Positions 39,683-51,444 of a DNA stretch of 64,000 nt are shown here, piece after piece. Position numbers and translations under genes: made by a program. Below the pieces are notes generated by a model. That model searched no databases. It worked only from the letters and a program-made list of their open reading frames with translations, and was not told where the DNA came from. The stretch is from Tetracentron sinense (Eukaryota > Streptophyta > Magnoliopsida > Trochodendrales > Trochodendraceae). Position 1 is the stretch's first letter; the number at the start of each line of letters is the position of its first letter. The stretch covers positions 11,370,047 to 11,434,046 of the forward strand of contig CM026570.1 of NCBI GenBank assembly GCA_015143295.1, written 5' to 3'.

Positions 39683-42198
39683 ATGGAAGTTTGCCGGAAA
39701 ATGACGAATATGCTCGGCGCCGAGCGCGACGAGTATAGTTTGAAGTATGAAGAGACTGAATTACGTCTTGGGTTGCCTGGTGGAGGTGGAAGTGAAGGTG
39801 AGACAGTGAAGAATACTGGAAAAAGAGGGTTCTCTGAGACTGTTGATTTGAAGCTTAAATCAGGGTTGGATCTGAGTGAGAAGATGAAGAATTTGCCCAA
39901 GGAGAAGAACATTCTTCCTTCCTCCAACGATACGGCGAAGCCCCCGGCCAAGTTAGTTTATTATATTTTGCTTTTTAAAAAAAATACTTTTTTGGGTTTA
40001 TGAAATTTTCATTCTTATTTTTCTCTTAGAATTTCTGTGAATGATTATGTTAAAGACATAAGTTGTCTTTATTGTTACTATTATTATTATTTATTTTGTT
40101 TTATTTTATTTTCCTTCTTTTGGTCTTTGTTACAATATTAGTGCATGCTTCTGTTGTGATGAGTGCTAACTTGACCATCATTTTACAACTTTTGTAAAGG
40201 AAAAAAAAGGGGTGGTGAAGGTAAAAGAATAAGATATTACAAAATTTTCTTTTTTTCCCTGGATCTTACTATGTAAATGAAAAATCTAGTGTAGTGCTCT
40301 ATAGATGAATGGGAAGTACAACAATAACAAATGAAAAGCTTTTAAAAAAATAAAAAAGAACTTGGTTACACATTTTAATTTTTATTTGGTGGGTGAGCTT
40401 TTTTTTTTGAATGGGTGAGCTTGCAGGAAGTAAATCCCTTAAATCTGTTTAGGCCTTGAGAATTTAGAAGAAGTTTTCATACATTTGATGATATATATTT
40501 CTGTGAATTATCATTTTTTTTTTCCCTTATATTTCATGTAGAAATATAAGGAAACATTTCTCCTTTCTTTTAAACTATTTCATTATTTTTTAGGGCAAAA
40601 TCATAAAACTCGATTTTTTTCCTTAGTAAATTAGATATATATATATATATATATCATATATGCATTCTTATGAAGCTGTCCTTTGCAATATACTAATGCG
40701 AAATGAGTGGAATAAAGCTAATTCTCTTAGCAAATAAAATAAAAGGAAAATCCCATTTTTATTTTTTCATAAATTTTGTAAATATAGTATTTTCAGTTTA
40801 TTTCATTTTATTTTACATTCTTAATTAGTTTCAATTTCTTCAATCTTGTTTCTTTTATCTCCCCAACAGTCTCCTCTTAGCCACCCATATATAAATTCTT
40901 TTATTTTTGCATTTTTATTTTATTTTATTTTCTCCCTATCATAAATTTCATGAACATTGCTTGCTTTAGTCTCCCCAATAATCTCTTGATTAAGTGGTAA
41001 GATGACGCGGATAATAACGCACTCGGGCGATTTCAGGGCTCAGGTTGTGGGTTGGCCACCAGTTCGATCCTTCCGAAAGAACATCCTCGCGCAGAAGAAC
41101 AGCACTGAGGAGGGTGAGAAGGTTAGCAGCAGCGCGGCATTCGTGAAGGTTAGCATGGACGGCGCACCTTACCTACGTAAGGTGGACTTAAAGATGTACA
41201 AGAGCTACCATGAGCTTTCTGATGCCTTAGGCAAGATGTTCAGTTCATTCACCATTGGTAAGTGAATAACAATCCCAAGGAGTAAACATAACTTCTGAAA
41301 TTTCTGTATAGAGATTCCTTTAGATCTTTATTATGATATTTTAGACTAGCTAGCTAATTATCTTTTCTTAGGGTTACTGTTATATTAATAAGTACTAATT
41401 GCTAGGGTTCTTTGAAGGTACCTGTGGCTCCCAAGGAATGAAGGACTTCATGAATGAGAGCAAGTTGATGGATCTTCTTAACGATTCAGAGTATGTGCCG
41501 ACGTATGAAGACAAGGATGGCGACTGGATGCTCGTCGGTGATGTCCCATGGGAGTAAGCCCTTCATCCCTCATTGGTACTCAAAAGCATTCAAATCATCT
41601 AATTAACATAAAAATTAACACAAATCATGTGTGACAATTTATCTAGACCCCTAGTGTTCTAGTCGTCTCTGTGCTAGTGATCTTACAGACAAACGTAAGC
41701 TCGCAGGCATAACCTTGTGGCCACCATAGCTAGATCCACCAGTGATCCATATCAGTGTAGTCCTTTCATGAAACCATACAAACTCAGTGCATTACTAACT
41801 CTTCTTTTTATAGGATGTTTGTTGATTCATGCAAGCGCTTGCGCATAATGAAAGGATCAGAGGCGATTGGGCTCGGTTAGTACATTTATACACAATTATT
41901 TCATGTGATTTGTATCAGCAAATGTTTAAAGTGTTAGCTCATTGTCTAGGGATTAAAACTTGAAACTTGTCGTCGCTTGGTCTTAGTTTCCTAAATTGTT
42001 TTTAATTACCAAAACCACAGATGGAGCTACCACTATTTGTACAAAGAAAATGATTTTAATCCTAATGATTTGAGTTTTTTTATTGTTCTCTATATTCTTT
42101 TTCTTTCTAATTTTGAAATCTTATCTATAACTAATATGATCATCTTTATTCTAATTTCAGCACCAAGAGCCGTGGAGAAATGCAAGAACAGAAATTGA
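39683..42198 (+). CDS. Aux/IAA repressor, IAA7/14/16/17 type (241 aa)
   Basis: Auxin co-repressor of the longer clade. Exons 39683-39951, 41037-41257, 41418-41553, 41814-41875, 42161-42198 join in phase to 241 residues and TGA. Visible in order: an N-terminus with [20 protein letters not shown] (the EAR motif is LRLGLPG), the clade signature [15 protein letters not shown] with a basic KR, the degron [15 protein letters not shown] at about 91-105, domain [23 protein letters not shown], and domain [22 protein letters not shown] then [20 protein letters not shown], ending VEKCKNRN. Where the clade usually reads [11 protein letters not shown] at the start of exon 3, this copy reads [11 protein letters not shown]; the exon 3 acceptor (TTTGAAG) is weak. 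Intron 1 is about 1.1 kb and AT-rich. Arranged head to head with the IAA1-4-type gene. Confidence 0.95.
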
Positions 42199-42199
42199 A

Positions 42200-43813
42200 C
42201 TAGGAACCACCACAGCCTGCTCATTTGATCTCCCACTTTCTACGAAGACCCAACGCCAACAAACATGGGCTAGATGGATTGAGCAGGGTGTTAGGGTGTG
42301 TCTGTATTGTTGTTTAATATATAAATTATGAAAAAATTGAGTATTTATTATGGACAAGAAGCAATATACACTTGTTTAATTTCCAAGACTTGGCGATGTC
42401 TAGCTTGTTTATTATTTATGGCTTGCTTAGTAATCATTCTCCTTCTTGTTGTCCTTCCTGTTTTAGTTCTTGTTTGTGATTCATTTCTTTCAGCTTTCAT
42501 GCCATTTTTGTCTCTAATGAGATTCTCTGTATCATGTATTCCTTTATATATTTTATTTATTAATTTAAATTAAATATTTTTATTTTTTGGGGGGTAAGGA
42601 GGCTATTAATAGTCATGGTCCAAGTGAAGGAGGGAGCAAGACCATGTGCATGTTCATGGGGCATTTATTCATCCCAATTAGTTTATGCTATTTGTTTATG
42701 TCTGCTGATTTAATGGCCTTTAATGGGGGGATGCTACAATATGCATGGTGTTTACAAGCACTTCGACTTGCATGCAGAATTGCTGTTTATTTATGATTAG
42801 AAATGGTTGGTTATGGGATCTCTAACATTTAAATAGTGTCGGCAGTATTTGAACTTTCCTTTTCAAGAAATAACAATTTCAACTCCATCAAGATTACCAA
42901 ATTCTTTCTCTTTTTGAAGTTTTTTAAGTTAATTCACTTTAAGTTTTCTTGGATCAGACTATATTAGGATTTCTTGTATTTCATTTAATGGATATGATTA
43001 TTTTTTTAACAAGTTCTTTATGTAAAAAATATTGATCGTGTGAAGATGTAGAAGGGTGTCTTTAGAGACATCCCATAAAATTTGACTAACAAATACATAG
43101 CAAAAGAATAGCATGAACAAAGCGAGAAAGGTAAATGATCTCCTAAATCAGTTTAAAAATGATACTGTTTCGCGATTAATACAAAGTCAACTATGAGTAT
43201 TATTTGTTGTGAGTCGATGCATGAGACCATTTCTCACAACCAAGTTATTTAAATTTTTTGTTAACAACCAATGCAGAATAAAGCACCCATTTAATTAGGT
43301 TTGTACAATCCTTCAATAGACTGGTAGCTACCTGTATTTAAGGCTCCTATCATCCCGGCATCCCCTACTCAACAGAGGGGTGGCAATCGGACCGAGTTCG
43401 GGCTTTAAGGTAAATGTGTTGGACTTCAGGCCGGAGTCACCCTTTAGTCCAACTGGGTGTTCTTAATTCTTTTTTTCAAGAAAAACGAAATAAGAATACG
43501 ATACATTTTTTTATTTTATTAACTTTCTTAAGTATAAATCAATTAACTAAATGGAAGAGTAGTTGAAGAACATGCAGACACCTTACTTGTACCCTCCCGG
43601 TAAAGCCTTACAAGAACACTCAAGTTATCTTCTGCTCAACCTTGTGTTAGGGCTGTCAAAGGGCCGGGCCAGGATAGGGCCTAAGTCTTCCTGCAGGCTC
43701 GGCCCTCACTATGATGAGGCCCTAACCGGGCATTAGAATTTAGAGAGCTTGAATTTAGCTAGGCGCATTAAATTTTTTGAGAAACAAAAGATATAGCAAT
43801 ATAAATTTTTATA
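42200..43813. other. 3' flank and intergenic sequence
   Basis: Probable 3' UTR of the Aux/IAA gene in the first few hundred bases. Further on, GGGGTGGCAATCGGACCG (about 43377) and AGGGCTGTCAAAGGGCCGGG (about 43650) resemble isolated ends of the TAGGG-TG hAT family. No gene was seen. Confidence 0.45.
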
Positions 43814-43990
43814 ATAATATTAGGACTTTGCTACTGAGACCGTCTAAGGACTGAGACCACCGAGACGTCGTGCCCCAGCATGAGATTTCAGATGGGGCCA
43901 TCTTCACATGGTGGGCCCCGCCTGAAATCCCGTGCTCTGACGTGAGGTCTCTGCCCTAACGCAGTCTCAATAGCATTTCCCATAATATTA
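43814..43990. mobile_element. Short Mutator-like MITE, 9-bp TSD
   Basis: ATAATATTA is duplicated at 43814-43822 and 43982-43990. The 159-base element is a near-complete foldback: GGACTTTGCTACTGAGACCG pairs with CAGTCTCAATAGCATTTCCC, and the inner arms also pair (GCATGAGATTTCAGATGGGG with CCCCGCCTGAAATCCCGTGC). Confidence 0.85.
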
Positions 43991-44309
43991 TATGTAATTG
44001 ATGATAAATTTATTGTGTCTTTAGCTACCTACATTTTTCTTTAATATATTTATCTTTGATAAATCGTTATCTTGCCGCCAACGGTGTCAACTTCGGTGTT
44101 GGACATGTTTGTTGAGTCACTAAATAACATTTCTGAAATTCCCAGGTGATTCCTTTCTTCTTCTCTAGCTCCAAAATTGAGCTGCATCAATTTTTGAATA
44201 AGGGATAAGTACGTACAGGATGGTCATCACGAACAGGCAAGCATCATCAAACAATGTTAAATAGGAATCATTTTGAAGGTGTTCTAGACCAGGTTTTGCA
44301 TCTTTTTCA

Positions 44310-44560
44310 TTATTAATTACTTGGTATTTGCCTAAAGGAAGAGCCACATCTTCAAATACATGTATGTTTCTACCTTCCAAATAGACCAAATTGCTCTTAA
44401 AACAGGAAACCAGAAGAACCGGTTAACCGGAGAACCGGTTATATAACAAACAAGTATTAATTACTTGGTATTTGCCTAAAGGAAGAGCCACATGCATCTT
44501 CAAATACAAATACATGTATGTTTCTACTTTCCACCTTCCAAATAAACCACACAATTTCCC
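44310..44560. repeat. Diverged direct duplication
   Basis: TTAATTACTTGGTATTTGCC and AAGGAAGAGCCACAT followed by a CAAATACATGTATGTTTCTA stretch occur twice, from about 44313 and from about 44457. A further block (ATTGCTCTTAAAACA through ACAACAAAC) is shared between 44389-44452 and 44679-44745. Confidence 0.75.
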
Positions 44561-45019
44561 TAGGGAGAAGAGACCACACCACCAATGTTTTGAAAATTGG
44601 ACTGACACGTGAATCAGTAAAACTGGGAACTGGCCGGTTAACCGATCCTTAAAATCATCAAAATCCGGTGGTTTTAAAAATTGCTCTTAAAACATAAACC
44701 AGAAGAACTGGTGGGTTTAATCGGAGAATCGGCTATACAACAAACAAACAAAAAACCTAGAAAATTGTAAGAATTGGCCAATATATATATATATATATAT
44801 ATACATATATATAAGGGTGGAGTCAGGAATTTTTCCTTGGGGGGGGCCTGAATGACATATATCAAGAAAATTAATGGGATTAGGGTCTGGGGCCTTGGGG
44901 GTTCAAGTGCGTAGTCCCCGATAATTTTTTTTTACTAATGGGTCCATTGTGGTCATAAAATTCGTTAATGTTGTATTTCAAAAAAGGGTTCAGTAACAAG
45001 AAAAAGTGAAAAGCATGGG

Positions 45020-45195
45020 CCGGTCTTCATTGGTTCCTACCCACCTTTTTAATACTCATTAACTGTAGTTAAGATTCACTCACTCCTAAGGTTTATCCAT
45101 TTAACCTTGGTTTTTTTTAAAAATAATAATAACTTTAAGTTGGTTAAGTTTAACCACAGTTAAAATGGATGAAATGGGAAGGCATTTGATCATGT
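45020..45195. mobile_element. Foldback element, TTAACTGTGG family (E)
   Basis: CATTAACTGTAGTTAAGATT on the left and AAGTTTAACCACAGTTAAAA on the right flank an A/T-rich centre. CTTGGTTTTTT and CTTTAAGTTGG mark the remains of the inner arms. Confidence 0.5.
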
Positions 45196-45294
45196 AGTCA
45201 TACGCAGGGTGGGCTAATCACTATTCCAAAATTACTATATTTTTATATTATGAAGATTTTTTTTCACACGCATGTTCCATGTTCAATGGTACGC

Positions 45295-45455
45295 ACATGC
45301 CTCCCCTGATTGACACATGTTCCTTTCAACACCCATTAATTGTGGTTAAGATTCACTCACCCCTAGGGTTTATACATCTACCCTTGGTTTTTATTTTTTA
45401 AAAATAACTCCAATGAGAATAAATCTTAACTAGGGTTAAAAGGGACACATAAAGA
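45295..45455. mobile_element. Foldback element, TTAACTGTGG family (F)
   Basis: CCCATTAATTGTGGTTAAGA and CCCCTAGGGTTTATACATCT form the left arm. The right arm is shortened (AATCTTAACTAGGGTTAAAA then GGGACACAT). Closely related to element E, 275 bases away. Confidence 0.5.
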
Positions 45456-46341
45456 ATCAATCCATTTATATTATATAGATATAAAAACAATATTTTTTTG
45501 GTGGGGCCACCATATACAAAATTTATATATTGTGTATTTAAAAAAAATTGTATATACAATATATTAAATTTAAAAAAAAATTGAGGGGGCCATGCCCCCC
45601 CCCCCCCCCCCCCCCGCCCCCTTGGCTCCGCCCTTGTATATATATATTAGATAAAGACCATTGTTCAACAGGGGGTCAAACTGGTCAAATCGGAAACCGG
45701 AGACCCAACCGGTTCAACCTCCGGGTTATGAAAACACTGCACACCTGAGACCGGAGGATCAACTCTACTGACAATTAGCCAGATAAATTCAAGCAACTCC
45801 GATCAAGGAGAGGAAAAAAGACCACGTACTATTTGGAAATAACGAAAATAAAGGATGAAACTGAATTGATTTTACAAGAATGACTATGGCTTTGTTTGAT
45901 TAAAATTCTCTGAAATGTGACTTTTTAACTCCATTCTTTTCAAAATGTGAGCCAATGAGAGTGTGGTGACTTTCCTCAAAGTTGAAACCTTCTCTTTCAG
46001 TGGAAGTTACCCCTGTCAGCTTCCCTTAAAAATCAAAATTTGCACTTCTATGCACTTTTGATTTCTGCAAAAAATAAAAATGAACAACAAACTAAATGTA
46101 ATTTTTTATAATTCCTAATTTTTATAAAGAAAGAAGTCAAGTCAATCCAGAAATTTATCCAAACACAACGTAAATCTTCAAAGTTCGACTTTTGTCTTGA
46201 AACATTTTCTTCTTTTGAGTAGGTAAACTAGGTTTGCATGATTCCTACTAGAATATGATCAGTAAAATCATTATACCCAATCTAGAAACCACACCAATAT
46301 ACTACCCGAGCTTTTTCTTTTTCTTTTTCTTTTATTCTTTT

Positions 46342-46870
46342 GGTACAACCAATGTTACCTGGTTTATCAGTTCGATCGGTTCGAATTAGGGTTCGCGGTT
46401 CGTAGTTCACCACTCTAGAGTTAACCTAATTCGTTTTTCGGTTCACCACTCTAGAGTTAACCCAATTCGAATTAGGGTTCGCGGTTCGTAGTTCACCACG
46501 CTAGGGGTAGGATGAGATAATTCGTTTTTCGGTTCGTTTAGGTGATCTTTAGTTTGGTTTGCTTGCTTGGTTACGTAAAAGCATAATATATATTTTATAT
46601 TATATTATAATATATATATATATATATATATCTTTTAATCATGTAAACAATATATTACAAATACTTATTTGAATTCAAAGTATACATTTGTCAAACCTAA
46701 AAAAAATATCAGTGAATTTGAATAAAAAATTTGACAAAAACTAAGATTGTTTTGAAACCACTATGTGGTTCGCTCAATTTAACGAATCAATCTGAAGCGA
46801 ACCACGAACCAGTTCGGGTTTCGCGGTCCGCTATAGCATGTAGCGAACTTGGTAGCCCTAGGTACAACCA
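46342..46870. mobile_element. Transposon flanked by a 10-base duplication
   Basis: GGTACAACCA stands at 46342-46351 and again at 46861-46870. The segment between carries several copies, in both orientations, of GGTTCGCGGTTCG and GAACCACGAACC. One unit, TTCACCACTCTAGAGTTAAC, is repeated directly near 46408 and 46443. The ends (ATGTTACCTGG, TTGGTAGCCCTA) are weakly inverted. The superfamily is unclear, perhaps hAT. Confidence 0.6.
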
Positions 46871-49180
46871 TAAAGGATTCTTTTCTTATCGCATGTATAA
46901 GTTCAACTACAGGTCCCGGACCTCCCGGTATCACCTTATCCACCACTACACTATTTCAAAATTTGAGGGCATTTGTCATCAATTGACCTACCAAAAATTC
47001 AAATTTTGATTGACCTTCATTGCCAAAAAAATTTCGAAAATGAGGAATGTTAAACATACAATAAATGACAGCTCCTCAAGTTGACGTCATTAATGAATGA
47101 TGCTCTTTTACGAATTTATACATATTTATTTAGCCAAATTTATGACTTCAAAAAAGATAATTCGGGCATTTTAAAATATTTAAACTATGTCATCATCAAA
47201 ATACATCCATGTCAGTACTGGCATACTAACATAAGAGGATATCTATTATCGACAACTGAAGTAGAGGGGAGTGTAATTTTTGAAACAATAGAGGAAGTTT
47301 ATGTAATTTTGATAAACCTAACAGGAAGTCAGTATAATTTACCCAAAAAAAAAAAAAAATTCTAAATAGGGGAGATTATAGAATTGTGAGAGTAAGAAGG
47401 CTAAAAATAAAAATGGGAGAGTGAGAGTCATTCATGCTTATAGGGATGAATGACTTAGAATTTAATTATTTTTGAAAAAAAATTAAAATGACAGAAATAC
47501 CGATGTCATTTATGTCTTTAAATTGGTCAAAATGACTTGGTGAATTATAAGGATTTTTGTTAGTTTTGCCAATAAATTAATTAGAAACATTCTTTGTCAT
47601 ATATAGATTATGACATTGTATTTGTTATGATATGAGAAATCTCATCTAAAATTCAGTATCATGTTAATTACTTTGCAATCATTGGCAAATTCCACCCCTT
47701 CAAGAATTATTTTTGTTCTTCAATGGCATGATATATTTATATTTTGTGAAAGTATGAGTCATATATTTTTATTACCATCTATGTTTAAGTTTGTAATACA
47801 TATGTGAGCGTTGGAATTTATTGCAATTCCTTCCGGTCTAAGCCCTACGGAGGAATGACGCTAAACGCCCAAATAGAGAGTCTTCACCTATTTAATTCTA
47901 AGGAAAAATAGAATCCCAAAATATAATAGATAAGGCCTAAGGTCCGATTTGAGATTCTAGGTAAGTGATTCACTTAAGTTTAAGCCAAATTAGGGAAAAT
48001 TACAAAAGAAATTAAGGATGTTATTTAATTGTGTTAATTAAGAAATAAATAAAGATTGAAAGGGTAAGAAAAACTAATCTTAAGTGAGTTGGACCCGTTA
48101 TGGCTGCCTACTTATAACCCGACTTGGCAGGATCAAGACATAGTAGTTCTTACAAGCAAGCATGCTAAATTGGTTGATTGATGGAAGGTTGATTGAATTT
48201 TTTTGATATTTTAATCAAATTTGAATATCTTTTATATTTTGATATTTTATCATGTTTTTAGATTTTCATATAGTAGTTTAGGCTCATTTCGGAGCATGTG
48301 GAGGATTTTGTCAAATTTAACTCAAAGAGGACGTTAAAGATGAGTTAGGTTAAGAGATCGTATTTAGGACATAAAGAGAGGTGTTTGTGTAAGATAGTAG
48401 ATGGTCTATTGTCAACACATATTTTATTGAATTGGTGTTGACGGTAGATCAGATATTGTTGTCTTTGGTATGAGGTATTTTGGACAAAATCCTCTCTTAA
48501 GTTTTAAACCACCTTTATTCATTCAAAATAGAACATGAAGGAAAAAAAATAGAAATAGAAAACTCATCATCTCCCTTTTAATGTGGTTTATTTACATCAT
48601 TATAAATTATGTAATGAGGCTCTAAATATGAAGGTTGGAGAAGGGATGAACTTTCACAAGAAATTCAAAAAGAATGACTAGAATCTAAATGCCAAGAAAC
48701 AAAATGAAAAGAAAGGTATAGTTTTAAATTCCACTCTATATGTGTTTACTCATATTCATACTTGTGAGAACATAAAAAAGAAATAAATATTTACATGTAA
48801 AAAAAAAAAAAAAAAAAACGTCTCTTTGCTTTTGAGATGGAGCTCATCTATACCATTAGATTGGTGTAAAGAGACGCAACCATGCTTGAGAAGAGAGAGG
48901 TCATCTAAATGGTTCTAGAAAATGACTAAAAACCAAAATAAGATAAACAAATAAACATGAAGTAAGAAAAAAAAATAAAGGATAAAAGGAGAAGTGGCTA
49001 CTCCTCCAAGATTTCCTCTCCAATGTTCCAAGAATTGAGGGACTAAGTGCCGAGGAGAGTTAATCCTAGTGGGGTATAACTTAAAGCTTCCAACCAAAAA
49101 TAACTTAACTTTCTAAGTTTTAAGAGATTTGATGTAGAAGTATTGACTTATAGGATTTAGATTTCTTTAGGAGGGTTTTA
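46870..49180. other. AT-rich intergenic DNA
   Basis: Short ORFs only, no domain recognised. An A run of about 20 bases lies near 48800. Confidence 0.4.
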
Positions 49181-49187
49181 GGATGTA

Positions 49188-49507
49188 GAACTAGAGTTTC
49201 CACTTGGGATTTTGGAGTTGAGAGAAATGGTTTGTGGAAGTTTTGTATTTATAGGATTTTGAAGGATTAGGGTAGTTTGTGATTAAGAGAGGGTTGGTGA
49301 GGGAAAGAAAGGTGATTAGGTAGTCAAAAAGGTGTGGTTGATGAAGAGAACTAGAGTTTCCACTTGCAATTTTGGAGTTGAGAGAAATGGCTTGTGGAGG
49401 TTTTGTATTTATAGGATTTTGAAGGATTAGGGTAGTTTGGTGATTAAGAGAGGGTTGGTGAGGGAAAGAGAGGTGATTAGGTGGTCAAAAAGGTATGGTT
49501 AGTGGGA
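49188..49507. repeat. Tandem duplication, period 160
   Basis: Two copies (49188-49347, 49348-49507) share GAACTAGAGTTTCCACTTG, GGAGTTGAGAGAAATGG, the ATAGGATTTTGAAGGATTAG block and AGAGAGGGTTGGTGAGGGAA, with few differences. Partial units built on GGTGGTCAAAA continue to about 49585. Confidence 0.9.
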
Positions 49508-49600
49508 TGAAGAGAGCTCATTGGGTGGTCAAAAAAGGTAGAGTTGGTGAGGCTAAGAGATGTGATTGGGTGGTCAAAATGATACGTAGATATTATGGAT

Positions 49601-49824
49601 TATTTGGAGAGCAGATGGGCAGCATCACCTGTTGTAGCCCATTGGCCATAGGTCCATCCCACTAAAAGATTCATTTAAATAGTCAAATCAACTTTTTAAA
49701 ATATATTTTAAAAATTATTAAATAAAATCATTTTTATCTTTTAGTGGGATGGACCTATGACCCGCCTACTGTAGCCCAATGAGCTACAACAGAGGATGTT
49801 ACCCATCTCCTCTTAGCTATTTGG
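49601..49824. mobile_element. Foldback MITE
   Basis: The arms of 49608-49817 pair over about 75 bases: GAGCAGATGGG with CCCATCTCCTC, TGTTGTAGCCCATTGGCC with its inverse, and ATAGGTCCATCCCACTAAAA with TTTTAGTGGGATGGACCTAT. TATTTGG on both sides may be the core of a worn 9-base duplication. Confidence 0.75.
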
Positions 49825-50036
49825 GGTTAGCACTCTTACACAAAAATTGGGCTATTTGAGGTTTAAAGAAAAAAAAGTTAGTGTTTTTGTATGAAATGGG
49901 AAAGTGGACTTGGGTTTGTGGATTTTGGATGTGGGTATGTAGGTTTGGTCTTATGGATCATGGGTTGTTAGTAGACGGGGTGCATGGACATGACATTTGT
50001 GCTTGGATTGAATTTGGGAATGTGTTTGGGCTTGGG

Positions 50037-50165
50037 CTTTGACTAAGGCAATTGGGCTCCGGCTAGGTAATTGATCTTGAGTAATTGACAATTGGACTTG
50101 GGCTAAGGCAATTGATCTTGAGTAATTGGCAATTAGGCTTAGGTTAAGGCAATTGAATTTAGGCT
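50037..50165. repeat. Imperfect short tandem repeats
   Basis: CTAAGGCAATTG and AATTGATCTTGAGTAATTG alternate two to three times. Confidence 0.6.
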
Positions 50166-51444
50166 AAACCTTAAAGCTTTTGAAGAACAAGAGAGAAGTA
50201 AGGGGTTCAAAAATGGATTGCTTACAACATGAATAAACCCAAATTGGACCTCACATTTGGCTCCTGTCTTGAATAGAAGAAATCTGTCCTCTTATCAAAT
50301 AACTGCAAGTAAAATTTCATTAGCTTACACCCAATACCTCAGTTACCATCTTGTAAAAGAAAATTAAGAAAAGAAAATAGAAGATTAATTCATTTAGAAT
50401 AAAATTGTATTAGTTCACCCCAATACCTCATAATTTTTTCAAGAATAATATCTTGCCACTTTACATCCGAAGAAAATGGATTATAACTTTTACATCTGAA
50501 GAAAATAATCACTTATATTCATTAACAAAATATTATTTTATAGCTTAAAGTCATACAGGAAATGTATTTCAGTTTTCCTTTTTAGGTCATGCTAATTTGC
50601 ATTTTCATTATTAAAAACACGCAGTACAAACTAACTCTTCGATCTCTTTGAATTCGCATGAGCGAGATACTCTTTGTTTGTTTTTTCTTTCCAAAAAAAA
50701 AAAAGAGATACTCTTTGTTTTCAAGCATCCTCCTCACACTTTATGCGTGAGTAGCAGGGATGCACTAACACACCGTGAGTGCTGTCAGGTGGGGGCCTGG
50801 GTCCACATTGGCTGGGCCGGATCAACCGAAGCCTAGAACGAGACCCAATTGCCAAGCCTATTCTTCCCCAGCCTGATTTCAGGCCAGCCATTTGTTTTGG
50901 CAATGCCCATCGAAGCCTATTTAACAAGAGCAATAGTCGTCCTCACCCTCACAAAGCCGCTTCAAACTATGGTTTAACAAGTTTTTATCCATGCGATTTA
51001 AAAAATATTTTTTTAGAAAAAACCAATGGTAGATGTTTTATTTTGTCTTTTCTAATGCTACAACAGCTCTAATCTTGACCCTTTAATAATTGAATTAAAA
51101 ATTTACTTTTGGAAGTATATTTGGGAGAACAATTTGGGAGTAGTGTACCTGTAGACTTATACTATATATACAAACACAAAGTGTAACAAAACCACCAAGA
51201 GTTTTTGACGTCTTTGTTCTACATTTATAGGGGAAAACATTATATAAGAAAGAAAGTACATTATTTTTTTGGTTGGAAAGGTATCAAGAAGCAAAGTACA
51301 TGAATTCAAGTATTCTAACACATAAGGGAGGTTCCAGTCTCCAGAGCAATCATACAGAGGGCCCAACGTCTACTTTTTAAAAAAACAAAAAATTCAAGAG
51401 TCCTACCAATGCCTTTTGATGATAAGGGGGGTTTGGTCATTTAC

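Larger units (their letters stand above)
44814..45636. mobile_element. Nested hAT-like element with GGGGCGGAGCC-type ends
   Basis: AAGGGTGGAGTCAGG at the left and CCTTGGCTCCGCCCTTG at the right are imperfect inverted repeats of the widespread plant hAT terminus. TATATA repeats lie on both sides. The interior holds two foldback units (45020-45195, 45295-45455) and a run of about 20 C near 45595-45615. Confidence 0.55.
44575..45747. mobile_element. hAT-type element carrying a nested second element
   Basis: The outer ends are CAATGTTTTGAAAATTGG (from 44583) and TTATGAAAACACTG (to 45739), of the same CARTGTTTT kind as the three MITEs in the GAUT intron. The flanks CACACCAC (44575-44582) and CACACCTG (45740-45747) look like a worn 8-base duplication. 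Near both ends are CCGGTTAACC-type motifs. A second element (44814-45636) is inserted inside. Confidence 0.6.

Noticed and set aside
45893-46172. Possible MITE with CTTTGTTTGATTAA and ATCCAAACACAACG ends
   Set aside because: The end match is short and there is no duplication; left out of the feature list.
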